DNA of 64,000 nucleotides. Source: Mangrovibacter plantisponsor (lineage in GTDB: Bacteria; Pseudomonadota; Gammaproteobacteria; Enterobacterales; Enterobacteriaceae). The stretch spans positions 212,003 to 276,002 of the forward strand of contig NZ_QGTS01000008.1 in NCBI RefSeq assembly GCF_003182475.1, written 5' to 3'. A program made the position numbers and the translations under genes. The notes under the pieces are model-generated. The model saw only the letters and a program-made list of their open reading frames with translations, had not been told where the DNA came from and searched no databases. Shown here piece by piece: positions 10,841 to 19,618 of the stretch (position 1 is its first letter; each line of letters starts with the position of its first letter).

Positions 10841-11467
10841 ATGTCGACGATTATCATGGACTTATGTAGCTATACCCGGCTAGGGCTCACCGGTTACCTG
10901 GCCAGTCGGGGGGTAAAGAAGCGACATATTTTGAATGTTGAAAATGTCGGTGAACTTGCCGTCTCTTGCCAGTCTGCCCAGCCTAATGTGGTATTTATAA
11001 ACGAAGACTGTTTTATTCATGATGCAGAAAGTAGTCAGCGGATAAAGCAGATCATCAACCAATATCCATCCACACTATTTATTGTGTTTATGGCTATTGC
11101 GAATATTCATTTCGACGAATATTTGCGCGTTCGGAAAAATTTATTGATTAGTTCTAAATCAATTAAGCCTGAAGCACTTGACAGCATTGTTGGTGATTAT
11201 TTAGCAACCGAAAATCAGTGTATTACACAGATATCCGTTCCTACTTTATCGTTAAGCCGTACTGAATCTCACATGTTAAAAATGTGGATGTCCGGGCAGG
11301 ATACCATCCAGATTTCTGACCAGATGAATATCAAGGCTAAGACGGTTTCATCCCACAAAGGGAATATTAAGAAGAAGATTAAAACGCACAATAAGCAAGT
11401 GATTTATCATGTTGTCCGTCTGGCTGATAACGTCACAAATGGCATTTTTGTTAATATGCGGTCCTGA
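10841..11467 (+). CDS. rcsA: RcsA, co-regulator of the Rcs phosphorelay
   Basis: RcsA pairs with RcsB to activate capsule/colanic acid genes and repress flagellar genes; it is normally degraded by Lon. The 208 residues match E. coli closely. The N-terminal domain begins [20 protein letters not shown], and the C-terminal LuxR/FixJ-type DNA-binding domain (about 138-200) contains [20 protein letters not shown]. The Shine-Dalgarno is GTGAGGG. Its position directly after fliR is conserved in enterics. Confidence 0.97.
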   Translation: MSTIIMDLCSYTRLGLTGYLASRGVKKRHILNVENVGELAVSCQSAQPNVVFINEDCFIHDAESSQRIKQIINQYPSTLFIVFMAIANIHFDEYLRVRKNLLISSKSIKPEALDSIVGDYLATENQCITQISVPTLSLSRTESHMLKMWMSGQDTIQISDQMNIKAKTVSSHKGNIKKKIKTHNKQVIYHVVRLADNVTNGIFVNMRS

Positions 11468-11668
11468 CCATCACAACTCTTTACCCTACATGAAAATAAT
11501 AATGTAATCTGCACAGCAACGGCATGTGTTTGACTTGTTAATCACATCGCCGTCAAGCCGTACACCAGCAGCCACTACAATGTACATAACAATTAAAAAC
11601 AATAAGTTAAAACACCAGTCACATTCCCGGAATCTCCTCAAAAAGCCGTCAACTCATGCGTTAGAGGC

Positions 11669-11703
11669 AAAAAAAACCGGGCAGTGTAATACTCAGCCCG
11701 GTA
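11669..11703 (-). terminator. Rho-independent terminator of dsrB
   Basis: On the minus strand, CTACCGGGC pairs with GCCCGG across a 13-base loop and is followed by a run of eight T (plus-strand A-run 11669-11676). It lies just after the dsrB stop. Confidence 0.8.
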
Positions 11704-11721
11704 GTCGTACCCTGCAGTGAA

Positions 11722-11910
11722 TCAGGCGGTTTTTTCAACAAAAATACCATCCGGGTGGTCTTTCTCATTAAAGAACCAAATACCCAACGGGTAATCTTCC
11801 AGTGAAACCAAATACATGGTGCCTTCACTAAATTGCTCTACTGCCAGCACGACACCTGGGCGTCGCGGGCCACCATCAGTTTTCACTGTCACATGATCGT
11901 TAATATTCAT
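11722..11910 (-). CDS. dsrB: DsrB, small conserved protein
   Basis: This 62-residue protein is nearly identical to E. coli DsrB ([40 protein letters not shown]). Its function is unknown; in E. coli it is an RpoS-dependent gene downstream of rcsA. It faces rcsA and has its own terminator. The usual neighbour sRNA gene dsrA is not recognisable here. Confidence 0.93.
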   Translation of the reverse strand: MNINDHVTVKTDGGPRRPGVVLAVEQFSEGTMYLVSLEDYPLGIWFFNEKDHPDGIFVEKTA

Positions 11911-12024
11911 ACCACCCTCCGAATCATTGTTGGGTTTAGTTTAGATGAATTTGCCAGGCCAGGTAACCACAAAAAATACAGCTATACTTTAACTGGCTAA
12001 TTGGCGTTCAGAGGGGTAACAGAA

Positions 12025-12240
12025 ATGACTTCCCGTAATACTGGCAGTAACGCTGTCGATGTGGATGCTTTACTGGCAGCCATTAATGAAATTAGCGAAA
12101 GTGAAGTGCGTCGGGCTGACAACGCGGAACATCCGCAACGTGTGAGTGTTGACGGGCGCAACTTTCATACCTGGCCTGAGCTTGCTGATGCGTTCGAACT
12201 GGATATTCGCGATTTCAGCGTGGCCGAAATTAACCGCTAA
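12025..12240 (+). CDS. yodD: YodD, small stress-induced protein
   Basis: A 71-residue protein whose core VDVDALLAAINEISESEV and ending ELDIRDFSVAEINR match E. coli YodD, a small cytoplasmic protein induced by stress and of unknown biochemistry. ATG 12025 is preceded by GAGGGG about 10 bases away; the frame is open upstream from a TTG at 12001, but that stretch is not conserved. Confidence 0.88.
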   Translation: MTSRNTGSNAVDVDALLAAINEISESEVRRADNAEHPQRVSVDGRNFHTWPELADAFELDIRDFSVAEINR

Positions 12241-12247
12241 GATAAAG

Positions 12248-12282
12248 CGCCCCGGCTACAGGTTTATCCCGTGGCCGGGGCG
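12248..12282 (+). terminator. Hairpin after yodD
   Basis: A perfect 9-bp stem (CGCCCCGGC at 12248-12256, GCCGGGGCG at 12274-12282) begins 7 bases after the yodD stop. The tail (AACTCTTG) is poor in T, so termination may be inefficient. Confidence 0.55.
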
Positions 12283-12585
12283 AACTCTTGCCTGCGCAAG
12301 TAGCATCAAAAATTCGTTACACCAGAAAAACCGGTGCCGATGGAAAACATAACTACAGATTCCTCTTAAAACAAGCATATATTCTATTATTCCAGGCTGG
12401 CAAAAGTGAAACACGCCACTGACTGTGTATTGCGGCTGTTTTATCCATAAGAAAAACGACTGCTTGAGCGGCCTGGAATCAGCGTATTCTTAGGAATAAC
12501 CTGGCGACATACGCTGTCCCAATTCTGTAACCGTAATACAGCATGATTTCTGTGCTGTAGTGGGCGATAAGGAAAGGAGGACAAC
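12283..12585 (+). other. Intergenic region before mpgP
   Basis: About 300 bases without a gene between the yodD hairpin and mpgP. It presumably holds the mpgP-gpgS promoter. I see no clear operator. AGGAGG (12575-12580) is the Shine-Dalgarno of mpgP. Confidence 0.5.
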
Positions 12586-13398
12586 ATGCCGCATCTTCGT
12601 CAGCCATTGCTGATTTTTAGTGACCTCGATGGCACTCTCCTCGACCACCATACTTATGACTGGCAACCTGCCGCCAGCTGGCTGGCGCGCCTTAAGCAAC
12701 ATGACGTGCCCGTGATTCTGTGCAGCAGCAAAACGCCTGTCGAAATCACCCGGTGGCAAAAAATACTGGGCTTAACCGGCCACCCTTTTATCGCAGAAAA
12801 TGGCGCGGCTATTCAGTACCCCGGCCCGGACAGTAAACCAGAGCCACTGACCCACAATGGCATTACCCGGGCAAACATTGGTGAGTTGCTCCATTCACTG
12901 CGGCGAGATTTCCGGTTTACGGGTTTTCTCAATGTGGATGTCAGCCAGGTTTGCAACTGGACCGGGTTAAACCCTGAACAGGCCGCCCTTGCCATGCAAC
13001 GCACGGCATCGGAACCCTTGATATGGGAGGACACACCTGAACGCCTCGGCGAGTTCCGTGCAGCGTTACGCCGTGCGGGTCTTGGCCTGACTCAGGGTGG
13101 GCGCTTTTGGCATGTTGCTGATATTGATGCAGGGAAAGGCCGGGGAGCGCAGGCCATCATTACTTTTTACCAGCAACATGATGGTATCCGCCGCCTGACG
13201 TTAGGGTTAGGTGACGCGCCTAATGACGCCAGCCTGCTGAATGAGATGGATTACGCCGTGGTCATTAACAGCCACGGCACGGGTAAACTCTGCCCGCAAC
13301 AAGAACAACAACAACCTGACCGCATTTTGCGTACCACGCACTACGGCCCGGAGGGCTGGCGAGAAGGCCTGGATCACTTTATTTCAGTTTCCGATTGA
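12586..13398 (+). CDS. yedP: Mannosyl/glucosyl-3-phosphoglycerate phosphatase (YedP/MpgP), HAD family
   Basis: A 270-residue HAD phosphatase of the MpgP/Cof type. Motif I DLDGT (residues 13-17) holds the nucleophile and general acid Asp, motif II is LCSSK, and the terminal motif is GLGDAPNDASLL. The family removes phosphate from mannosyl- or glucosyl-3-phosphoglycerate to give the compatible solutes mannosyl- or glucosylglycerate. E. coli keeps yedP without a partner; here it is followed, 10 bases later, by a glycosyltransferase likely to make its substrate, which favours a real role in solute synthesis. Confidence 0.9.
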   Translation: MPHLRQPLLIFSDLDGTLLDHHTYDWQPAASWLARLKQHDVPVILCSSKTPVEITRWQKILGLTGHPFIAENGAAIQYPGPDSKPEPLTHNGITRANIGELLHSLRRDFRFTGFLNVDVSQVCNWTGLNPEQAALAMQRTASEPLIWEDTPERLGEFRAALRRAGLGLTQGGRFWHVADIDAGKGRGAQAIITFYQQHDGIRRLTLGLGDAPNDASLLNEMDYAVVINSHGTGKLCPQQEQQQPDRILRTTHYGPEGWREGLDHFISVSD

Positions 13399-13408
13399 GG
13401 AGGGAATA

Positions 13409-14629
13409 ATGACCGACTTTCATCAAAATGGTGTCATCACAAACTTTCATAACCTGGTTAAGCGGCCAACAGAATCGCTGGAGACCGCTCTGCGCGGTTT
13501 CTCACGTAAACATAAAATGGGGCTGATACTCCCTTCCCTTTTTTCTGAGCTGGAAGGCCCGGCACTGCAGAATATTGTTACCCAACTGGCCACTGTCGAC
13601 TGGCTGGAAGAGATTGTGATTGGCCTTGATAATGCCACTCGCGAACAATTCCTTTATGCACGCGAGTTTTTTGCTCAACTCCCCCAGCACCACCGGATTT
13701 TGTGGAACGACGGGCCACGCCTGAAGGCGCTGGATGCCGAACTGGAAAAAGAAGGTCTCGCACCCGGAGCTATGGGTAAAGGGCGCAATGTCTGGTTTTG
13801 CACCGGCTATACACTGGCCTCGGATAAAACCCAGTGTGTAGCCCTGCACGACTGTGACATTCTCACCTGGGATAAAGGCATGCTGGCACGGCTATTTTAC
13901 CCGGTTGCCAACCCGTCGTTTGATTATGTCTTCAGTAAGGGGTTTTACGCCCGGGTTGCCAATAACAAACTGAATGGCCGCGTGGGTCGCTTGCTGGTCG
14001 GCCCGTTACTACGTTCGCTGCGAATGGTCTATGGCAACAGTGACTACCTGGAATACCTGAGCAGTTTCCGTTACCCGTTGTCTGGTGAGTTCGCCATGCG
14101 CACGCAAGTTTTAAAAGGCATTAAAATCCCGGGAGACTGGGGACTGGAAATTGGCGTGTTATCTGAAATCTACCGCAATTACGCAACCCGGCAGACTTGC
14201 CAGGTCGAAATTGCTGATAACTACGACCATAAGCACCAGAACCTGACTGGTGAAGACGGTAGTGGGGGTTTGCGGCGTATGTGTAATGACATTGTCCAGT
14301 CATTGCTGCGCAAACTGGCCACCCAGGGAGCACAGGTGACCGGGGATTCCTTCCGGGTGCTGAAAGCAACCTACTACCGTAATGCGCTGGATGTCATTGA
14401 AATGTACCGCCATGATGCAGTAATGAATGGCCTGTCGTTCGATTTGCACAGCGAAGAAGCCGCCGTTGAGATGTTTACTCAGGTAATTCTTGAGGCGGGA
14501 CAGGCCTTTGTGGAACGCCCTAACGACAAACCTTTCATTCCCAGTTGGAGCCGGGTTCAGTCCGCCTTTCCTGACCTGCTGCCACGGCTGTATGACGCCG
14601 TAGAGCTGGACAACAAAGGCGAAGTGTAG
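13409..14629 (+). CDS. gpgS: Glucosyl-3-phosphoglycerate synthase-like glycosyltransferase
   Basis: A 406-residue GT-A-fold glycosyltransferase resembling GpgS/MpgS. The donor-binding region has KGRNVW and the acidic cluster ALHDCDILTWDKGML, a DxD-type metal site. The second half has SGEFAMRTQVLKGIKIPGDW and DWGLEIGVLSEIYR, as in GpgS. It probably joins an NDP-sugar to 3-phosphoglycerate, the product then being dephosphorylated by the upstream phosphatase. The Shine-Dalgarno GAGGAGGG overlaps the mpgP stop, so the two are an operon. Glucosyl versus mannosyl specificity cannot be read with certainty from sequence. Confidence 0.8.
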   Translation: MTDFHQNGVITNFHNLVKRPTESLETALRGFSRKHKMGLILPSLFSELEGPALQNIVTQLATVDWLEEIVIGLDNATREQFLYAREFFAQLPQHHRILWNDGPRLKALDAELEKEGLAPGAMGKGRNVWFCTGYTLASDKTQCVALHDCDILTWDKGMLARLFYPVANPSFDYVFSKGFYARVANNKLNGRVGRLLVGPLLRSLRMVYGNSDYLEYLSSFRYPLSGEFAMRTQVLKGIKIPGDWGLEIGVLSEIYRNYATRQTCQVEIADNYDHKHQNLTGEDGSGGLRRMCNDIVQSLLRKLATQGAQVTGDSFRVLKATYYRNALDVIEMYRHDAVMNGLSFDLHSEEAAVEMFTQVILEAGQAFVERPNDKPFIPSWSRVQSAFPDLLPRLYDAVELDNKGEV

Positions 14630-14636
14630 ACATTGA

Positions 14637-16295
14637 TTAGTCTTCAGCACAAACCCGGTTTCGCCCGCCTTCTTTGGCGGCGTACAGCCGGTTGTCTGCA
14701 ACGGATTGCAGATGCTCAAAATCATAATCGCCTTTCTCTGTTGAGCTGCTGACACCAAAAGACGCGCTGATAGCAATTACCACCTCTGCGCTGTACACCA
14801 CAGGTTTGCTGGCAAGTTTCTCACGAATACGCTCAGCTACCTGAGCTGCATCGGTAATACTGGCCCCGGGCATCACAATACAAAACTCCTCGCCCCCTAC
14901 CCGCCCGGCAATATCCTGGCCTCGCACCGTATTACTGATAACAGCAGCAGCATGTTTCAGCACTTTATCCCCGGCCTGATGCCCCCAGGTGTCATTGATG
15001 CTTTTGAAATGATCAAGATCTAACTGAATCACCGAAAAAGGCTGGCTATTTGGGCGACAACGGGCAGACAACTGTTGTGCCTGGTCTATAAACGCGCCAC
15101 GGTTAAACAGGCGCGTCATCGTGTCATAATTGGCGCGCCACGACAGCGTGTTTTGCATCACGGACATGCTGGTCACCAGGCGGCGGATAAAATACCAGGT
15201 TCCAATCAGCAATACGGTGAACATTACCCAGACAAAAACCAGCAGCAGAATAATATGCCCAAATTCCCCGCCAAGCCCCTGATAGAGATTATGTTCCCGA
15301 ATCAATACACCATCAAAACTGTCGAGCTTCGCCCAGGTAATGAAACGGTTTTGCATCCGCAGGGCGCCCACAGTATTGCTGCTCATGTCCTGCGCCAGGC
15401 GAGCCTGGTCAACAGGGCTCATCACCAAATGTTCACCATGGCGACCCTGGCTTGAAGTCAGTGCGGTGAGTTTGCTGTCCAGCAGGTACACTGAGCCATT
15501 ATCCGTTGAGTGTTGCTCAGCAATCCCTTTAAGGTAGCCATGCAACACATCCAGCGTAAAATCCATCCCGATTACGCCATACCAGTAACCTTCGTAATCC
15601 AGCGGAACACTGGCGGTTACCACCTGATATTCCGGGTTGGTTTTATCCTGATAATAACTCCAGCACACTGTACGGTCCGGGTTATTGGCCGGGGATTGCT
15701 GGGCAAAAAATGGCCGGGACAACATGCGCCGGAAGGTGGTCTGAACTGACTTATCCAGCTTATGCCCATTACTGGTAACAAACATCCCGGCACGGGAAAT
15801 ATACCAGGTGCGGAACTGTAGCGTACTGGCATAGCGCGATAACGGCAGCAAGTAACTCAGTTCCAGTGCGGCACTCAATTCTCGGTCGAGTGCATGGTTG
15901 TTACGCATTAAATCGCTGTGCTGTTCGACAAACTCTTCAGATACCCCAAAAACAGGAATGGTACGCCGCTGGTCATAACTAATCGACCACCAGGGTTTAT
16001 GGCGCTCGCGGTTAAATGCTTTCAGGCTTGGATGCGTGCTATTGGTAATAAAAGGCGTATCCAGCGAAAACTCCATTGCCTGCTGGTAAAAAAACAAAAT
16101 ATCAACACTGTGCTGCAGTTGTTTGTCCAGAGAAGAAGCTATGTTATCCAGCGTATTACGCTGGTCACTGATATAGGCCTGCTCCAGCATCACGCCTTCT
16201 CGCCACACCAGTAACGAAGCCCCAAAAAACACAAGGGTAAAACAGAGCGTAACAAGTTTTCGGGGGTTTTTGATATTAGTTAACTTAGCGAACAT
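14637..16295 (-). CDS. dgcQ: DgcQ (YedQ), membrane diguanylate cyclase
   Basis: A 552-residue cyclic-di-GMP synthase. An N-terminal membrane helix (residues about 13-31) is followed by a large periplasmic sensor region with a CHASE-like part, a second helix (HIILLLVFVWVMFTVLLIG), and a GGDEF domain ending the protein. The active-site loop is GRVGGEEF, preceded by a canonical RxxD inhibitory site (RGQD). In E. coli and Salmonella DgcQ (YedQ) drives cellulose production. It converges on gpgS with 7 bases between stops. Confidence 0.94.
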   Translation of the reverse strand: MFAKLTNIKNPRKLVTLCFTLVFFGASLLVWREGVMLEQAYISDQRNTLDNIASSLDKQLQHSVDILFFYQQAMEFSLDTPFITNSTHPSLKAFNRERHKPWWSISYDQRRTIPVFGVSEEFVEQHSDLMRNNHALDRELSAALELSYLLPLSRYASTLQFRTWYISRAGMFVTSNGHKLDKSVQTTFRRMLSRPFFAQQSPANNPDRTVCWSYYQDKTNPEYQVVTASVPLDYEGYWYGVIGMDFTLDVLHGYLKGIAEQHSTDNGSVYLLDSKLTALTSSQGRHGEHLVMSPVDQARLAQDMSSNTVGALRMQNRFITWAKLDSFDGVLIREHNLYQGLGGEFGHIILLLVFVWVMFTVLLIGTWYFIRRLVTSMSVMQNTLSWRANYDTMTRLFNRGAFIDQAQQLSARCRPNSQPFSVIQLDLDHFKSINDTWGHQAGDKVLKHAAAVISNTVRGQDIAGRVGGEEFCIVMPGASITDAAQVAERIREKLASKPVVYSAEVVIAISASFGVSSSTEKGDYDFEHLQSVADNRLYAAKEGGRNRVCAED

Positions 16296-16707
16296 GCGGC
16301 CTCACTGGCTCCATCCGCTCTGCGTACGGGCAAAAATACGGTGCAACTGGCGTACTCAGATGCTGCGGAATTCCCTTCATGCATCAAATTGCGGCAATAA
16401 CGGCAACTACTCCGATTTCCGGCAGTATCCATTTTCTGCAATATTTTCTGCAATATAGCAAAGCGGTTACTGCATAGCAGACTGACATGCATAACAATTG
16501 AAAATGTTGGGTATGGAAAGAATCACCGGTGTTAGCGCCCACAGAAATGAAAATGGCGTAAAACCGGAGAAGATTTGCGCGACATAATATAGCCCGCTCA
16601 CTTATCGGTAAATACGCCATAGACTAATCCTGGGTAACCGGCAGCCCATACCGAACTGCCGGTTACCCTGTTTATTTCTTTGCACTGGATAACGCGGAAT
16701 ACTGCCG
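16296..16707 (-). other. dgcQ upstream region
   Basis: 412 bases without a credible gene. They should contain the dgcQ promoter on the minus strand. A direct tandem repeat of ATTTTCTGCAAT (two copies, about 16431-16455) is visible; its meaning is unknown. Confidence 0.5.
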
Positions 16708-16872
16708 CTAATCCATTCCACCGGCAATTAATTCATCCTCATGGAAGGCTTCACGTTGTACGCAAAAACCATCGTACCAACGGCACTCCACCATGCCACT
16801 GGCATAACCCGTGACTATCATCCGGGGTCCGCCTGATTTACGCCGCACTTCATCACTGACGAAAAAGACCAT
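16708..16872 (-). CDS. yodC: YodC, small conserved protein (DUF2158)
   Basis: A 54-residue protein with the YodC/DUF2158 core GGPRMIVTGYASGMVECRWY followed by FHEDEL. Function unknown. ATG 16872 is preceded by GGAGG at a 6-base distance; longer in-frame starts upstream lack a ribosome site and conservation. It sits between yedI and dgcQ as in E. coli. Confidence 0.9.
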   Translation of the reverse strand: MVFFVSDEVRRKSGGPRMIVTGYASGMVECRWYDGFCVQREAFHEDELIAGGMD

Positions 16873-16964
16873 CTTTGCCTCCATTATCAGGGTGAATACC
16901 AACAGATAATGTATAGCAAGAGTTTTTGCAGTTTGCGCACAAAAAATGCGCAATTATTTTTCGC

Positions 16965-17870
16965 TTATTTGCCTGCTCTAATACGGTTCACCAGAGCCAC
17001 AGCGCAAACAACCACGGCACCGAGCAGCATTCCCACCACCAGCGTAGCTACCGGGGTTATCAACCAGCCCGGTAAATTTTCAGACAATGCTGAAAGCGCT
17101 TCAATGTGATGGTGCAGCCAGGGTATGCCATGAACCAGGATACCACCGCCTACTAAAAACATGGCAAGCGTACCCACCACTGACAATGTTTTCATCAGCC
17201 AGGGAGCAAGTATCAGCAACCCTTTACCCAGAGTTTGGGCCAACACTGAAGGGCGTTTTTCCAGCCACCAGCCCATATCGTCAAGCTTGACGATAACCCC
17301 GACAATACCGTACACCCCAACGGTGACCAGCAGCGCAATCCCTGCCAGTATCACTATCTGGTTGATTAACGGCGCACTGGAGACAATCCCCAACGTCAGC
17401 GCGACAATTTCTGCCGAGAGGATAAAATCGGTGCGGATGGCACCTTTCACTTTCGCACGTTCGTACTGCACAGGATCCTGGTTTGCCAGTTGGCTGAGCC
17501 GGGCTTCACGCTGTTCATCTGAATTTTCATGGCGTGATGCCAGGCTGTGCAGCACTTTCTCCATGCCTTCAAAACACAAAAACGCACCACCCAGCATTAA
17601 TAGCGGTGTAATAGCCCAGGGAATAAAAGCACTGATAAGTAAGGCCATAGGTACCAAAATTACCTTGTTGACCAGAGACCCTTTTGCTACCTGCCACACC
17701 ACGGGCAATTCCCGGTTGGCCCTGACACCAGTAACTTGTTGAGCATTGAGCGACAAGTCATCGCCCAGGACACCTGCCGTTTTCTTCGCGGCAAGTTTCC
17801 CCATAACAGAAATATCATCCAGTAATGTTGCAATATCATCCAGTAAGGTTAATAAACTACTTCCTGCCAC
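16965..17870 (-). CDS. yedI: YedI, DUF808 inner-membrane protein
   Basis: A 301-residue DUF808 protein beginning [20 protein letters not shown], the family signature. Several membrane segments follow ([39 protein letters not shown], and the C-terminal [20 protein letters not shown]). The gene is widespread in proteobacteria, with no established function. Divergent from yedA. Confidence 0.93.
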   Translation of the reverse strand: MAGSSLLTLLDDIATLLDDISVMGKLAAKKTAGVLGDDLSLNAQQVTGVRANRELPVVWQVAKGSLVNKVILVPMALLISAFIPWAITPLLMLGGAFLCFEGMEKVLHSLASRHENSDEQREARLSQLANQDPVQYERAKVKGAIRTDFILSAEIVALTLGIVSSAPLINQIVILAGIALLVTVGVYGIVGVIVKLDDMGWWLEKRPSVLAQTLGKGLLILAPWLMKTLSVVGTLAMFLVGGGILVHGIPWLHHHIEALSALSENLPGWLITPVATLVVGMLLGAVVVCAVALVNRIRAGK

Positions 17871-18109
17871 AGGTATCAGTCCTCATCATTATTGTGTTTG
17901 CACCTCGTCTGGTAGCCAGATGACGGAATATGTCAGCCCCAAACGCAGGTCGCTTTATCTCACTCATTTTCAGCCGGTTTACCTTGCTGAAACTACGCAT
18001 ATGTCAACACAAAAATAACACCAATGACACAAGTAAATCACTCGCCAGCCTGATACTTTTCCGGTTAACTATCAGGGTACTTATTATTTGTCAGATTTTG
18101 CGAGGGATT

Positions 18110-19021
18110 ATGCGTGTTGGCAATTTGTTGCCGTTAGTCGGTGCGCTGTTTGCGCTGTATATCATCTGGGGTTCAACCTATTTTGCTATTCGTATTGGCG
18201 TTGAAAGCTGGCCGCCGCTAATGATGGCAGGGACTCGTTTTCTCAGTGCGGGAGTGTTGTTATTACTGTTTTTACTAATACGCGGCCATCGCCTGCCGCC
18301 AGTGCGCCAAATTTTTAATGCGGTGCTGCTGGGCTTTCTGTTATTAGCGGTGGGTAATGGTTTGGTTACTGTTGCTGAACACCAAAATGTCCCGTCAGGT
18401 ATTGCGGCGGTGATGGTGGCGACAGTTCCGCTGTTCACTCTGTGTTTTAGCCGGTTGTTCGGTATCAAAACACGCAAAATAGAATGGATGGGGATCGCGT
18501 TCGGCCTTGCGGGCATTGTGCTGCTGAACAGTGGCGGCAACCTGAGTGGTAACCCCTGGGGCGCGCTGATGATCCTGATTGGGTCATTAAGCTGGGCATT
18601 TGGTTCCGTGTATGGTTCACGTATTACCCTGCCGCAAGGGATGATGGCGGGCGCTATTGAAATGCTGGCCGCGGGGGTTATTTTACTGTTTGCCTCAGCA
18701 CTCACTGGCGAACGCCTCACAGCCCTGCCCTCTGCGTCCGGCTTCTTTGCCGTGGCCTACCTGGCTTTATTTGGGTCAATTATCGCCATTAATGCTTATA
18801 TGTTCCTGATACGTAATGTCTCCCCGGCCATTGCGACCAGTTATGCCTATGTTAACCCGGTGGTGGCTGTATTACTCGGAACTGGGTTTGCCGGTGAATC
18901 ACTCTCAGGCAAAGAGTGGCTGGCACTGGGGATTATTATTTTCGCCGTAGTGCTGGTAACGCTTGGAAAGACACTGTTTCCGGTAAAAACCGCTGCTGAG
19001 CCTTGCCCGGCAGAAAAATAA
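18110..19021 (+). CDS. yedA: YedA, DMT/EamA-family transporter
   Basis: A 303-residue, ten-helix transporter made of two EamA repeats, each starting with a proline/glycine-rich helix (IIWGSTYFAIRIGVESWPPL; WGALMILIGSLSWAFGSVYG). E. coli YedA is a putative amino-acid/metabolite exporter. ATG 18110 has GAGGG just upstream; the frame is open for 60 further codons, but these are unlike the family. It converges on vsr. Confidence 0.93.
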   Translation: MRVGNLLPLVGALFALYIIWGSTYFAIRIGVESWPPLMMAGTRFLSAGVLLLLFLLIRGHRLPPVRQIFNAVLLGFLLLAVGNGLVTVAEHQNVPSGIAAVMVATVPLFTLCFSRLFGIKTRKIEWMGIAFGLAGIVLLNSGGNLSGNPWGALMILIGSLSWAFGSVYGSRITLPQGMMAGAIEMLAAGVILLFASALTGERLTALPSASGFFAVAYLALFGSIIAINAYMFLIRNVSPAIATSYAYVNPVVAVLLGTGFAGESLSGKEWLALGIIIFAVVLVTLGKTLFPVKTAAEPCPAEK

Positions 19022-19028
19022 CGCCAGA

Positions 19029-19055
19029 CGGTCAGGCAGGCCCCCTGTCTGACCG
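19029..19055. terminator. Hairpin between yedA and vsr
   Basis: CGGTCAGGCAG pairs with CTGTCTGACCG (one G-T pair) over a 5-base loop. It overlaps the vsr stop and follows the yedA stop. No T-run is present, so this is a possible bidirectional terminator of modest strength. Confidence 0.4.
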
Positions 19056-19517
19056 GTCATGAATACCCTGCGAGTCAATTTCCGCCAGTATTCCTCCACT
19101 GAAAAGCCACTCCTCCAGCCGGGTGGAGAGTTGTTCGTCAGTCAGTTTTTCTTTACCACGTAACGCACACTCCCACACCCACAATACCCGCCAGCCACTG
19201 GCAATTAGTTGCTGGGTGTCACGCACATCCCGCTGCGCATTGTTACCCAGCTTTTCGAGCCAGAATTCGGTACGCGTTGCCGGGACTTTAAACAAATGGC
19301 AATCATGGCGATGCCAGAAGCAACCATGGGTAAACACCACACTCTGTTGCGCATCAACAACAAAATCCGGGCAGCCAGGCAATGTTTTATCCTGCACTCG
19401 GTAGTCAAACCCCAGGCTGTCGAGCAGCCCGGCCAGGCGCTGTTCTATTGCTGTATCACGGGTGTGAATGGCCTGCATATTTTTGCGCCGTACCGCTTTA
19501 CTGTGAACATCTGCCAT
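19032..19517 (-). CDS. vsr: Vsr, very-short-patch mismatch endonuclease
   Basis: Vsr nicks beside T:G mismatches created when 5-methylcytosine in Dcm sites (CCWGG) deaminates. It has 161 residues. The start MADVHSKAVRRKNM matches E. coli; the metal-binding Asp51 is in PGCPDFVVD, and the catalytic His/Trp loop is FTHGCFWHRHDC. In E. coli, vsr lies in the same direction as dcm and overlaps its 3' end. Here it is divergent from dcm with 101 bases between starts, a different arrangement. Confidence 0.95.
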   Translation of the reverse strand: MADVHSKAVRRKNMQAIHTRDTAIEQRLAGLLDSLGFDYRVQDKTLPGCPDFVVDAQQSVVFTHGCFWHRHDCHLFKVPATRTEFWLEKLGNNAQRDVRDTQQLIASGWRVLWVWECALRGKEKLTDEQLSTRLEEWLFSGGILAEIDSQGIHDRSDRGPA

Positions 19518-19618
19518 CGTTTTTCCCTGCCCGTAAAAATATGTGCAACATGCTGCCAATAGGCGAAGCGTGCCATGTGTGGTAATCTGCGCGCACTTTC
19601 TGCGGATAAGATTGCACC

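Noticed and set aside
16384..16620. Minus-strand frame upstream of dgcQ
   Set aside because: Sequence is unlike any protein and it covers the likely dgcQ promoter region.
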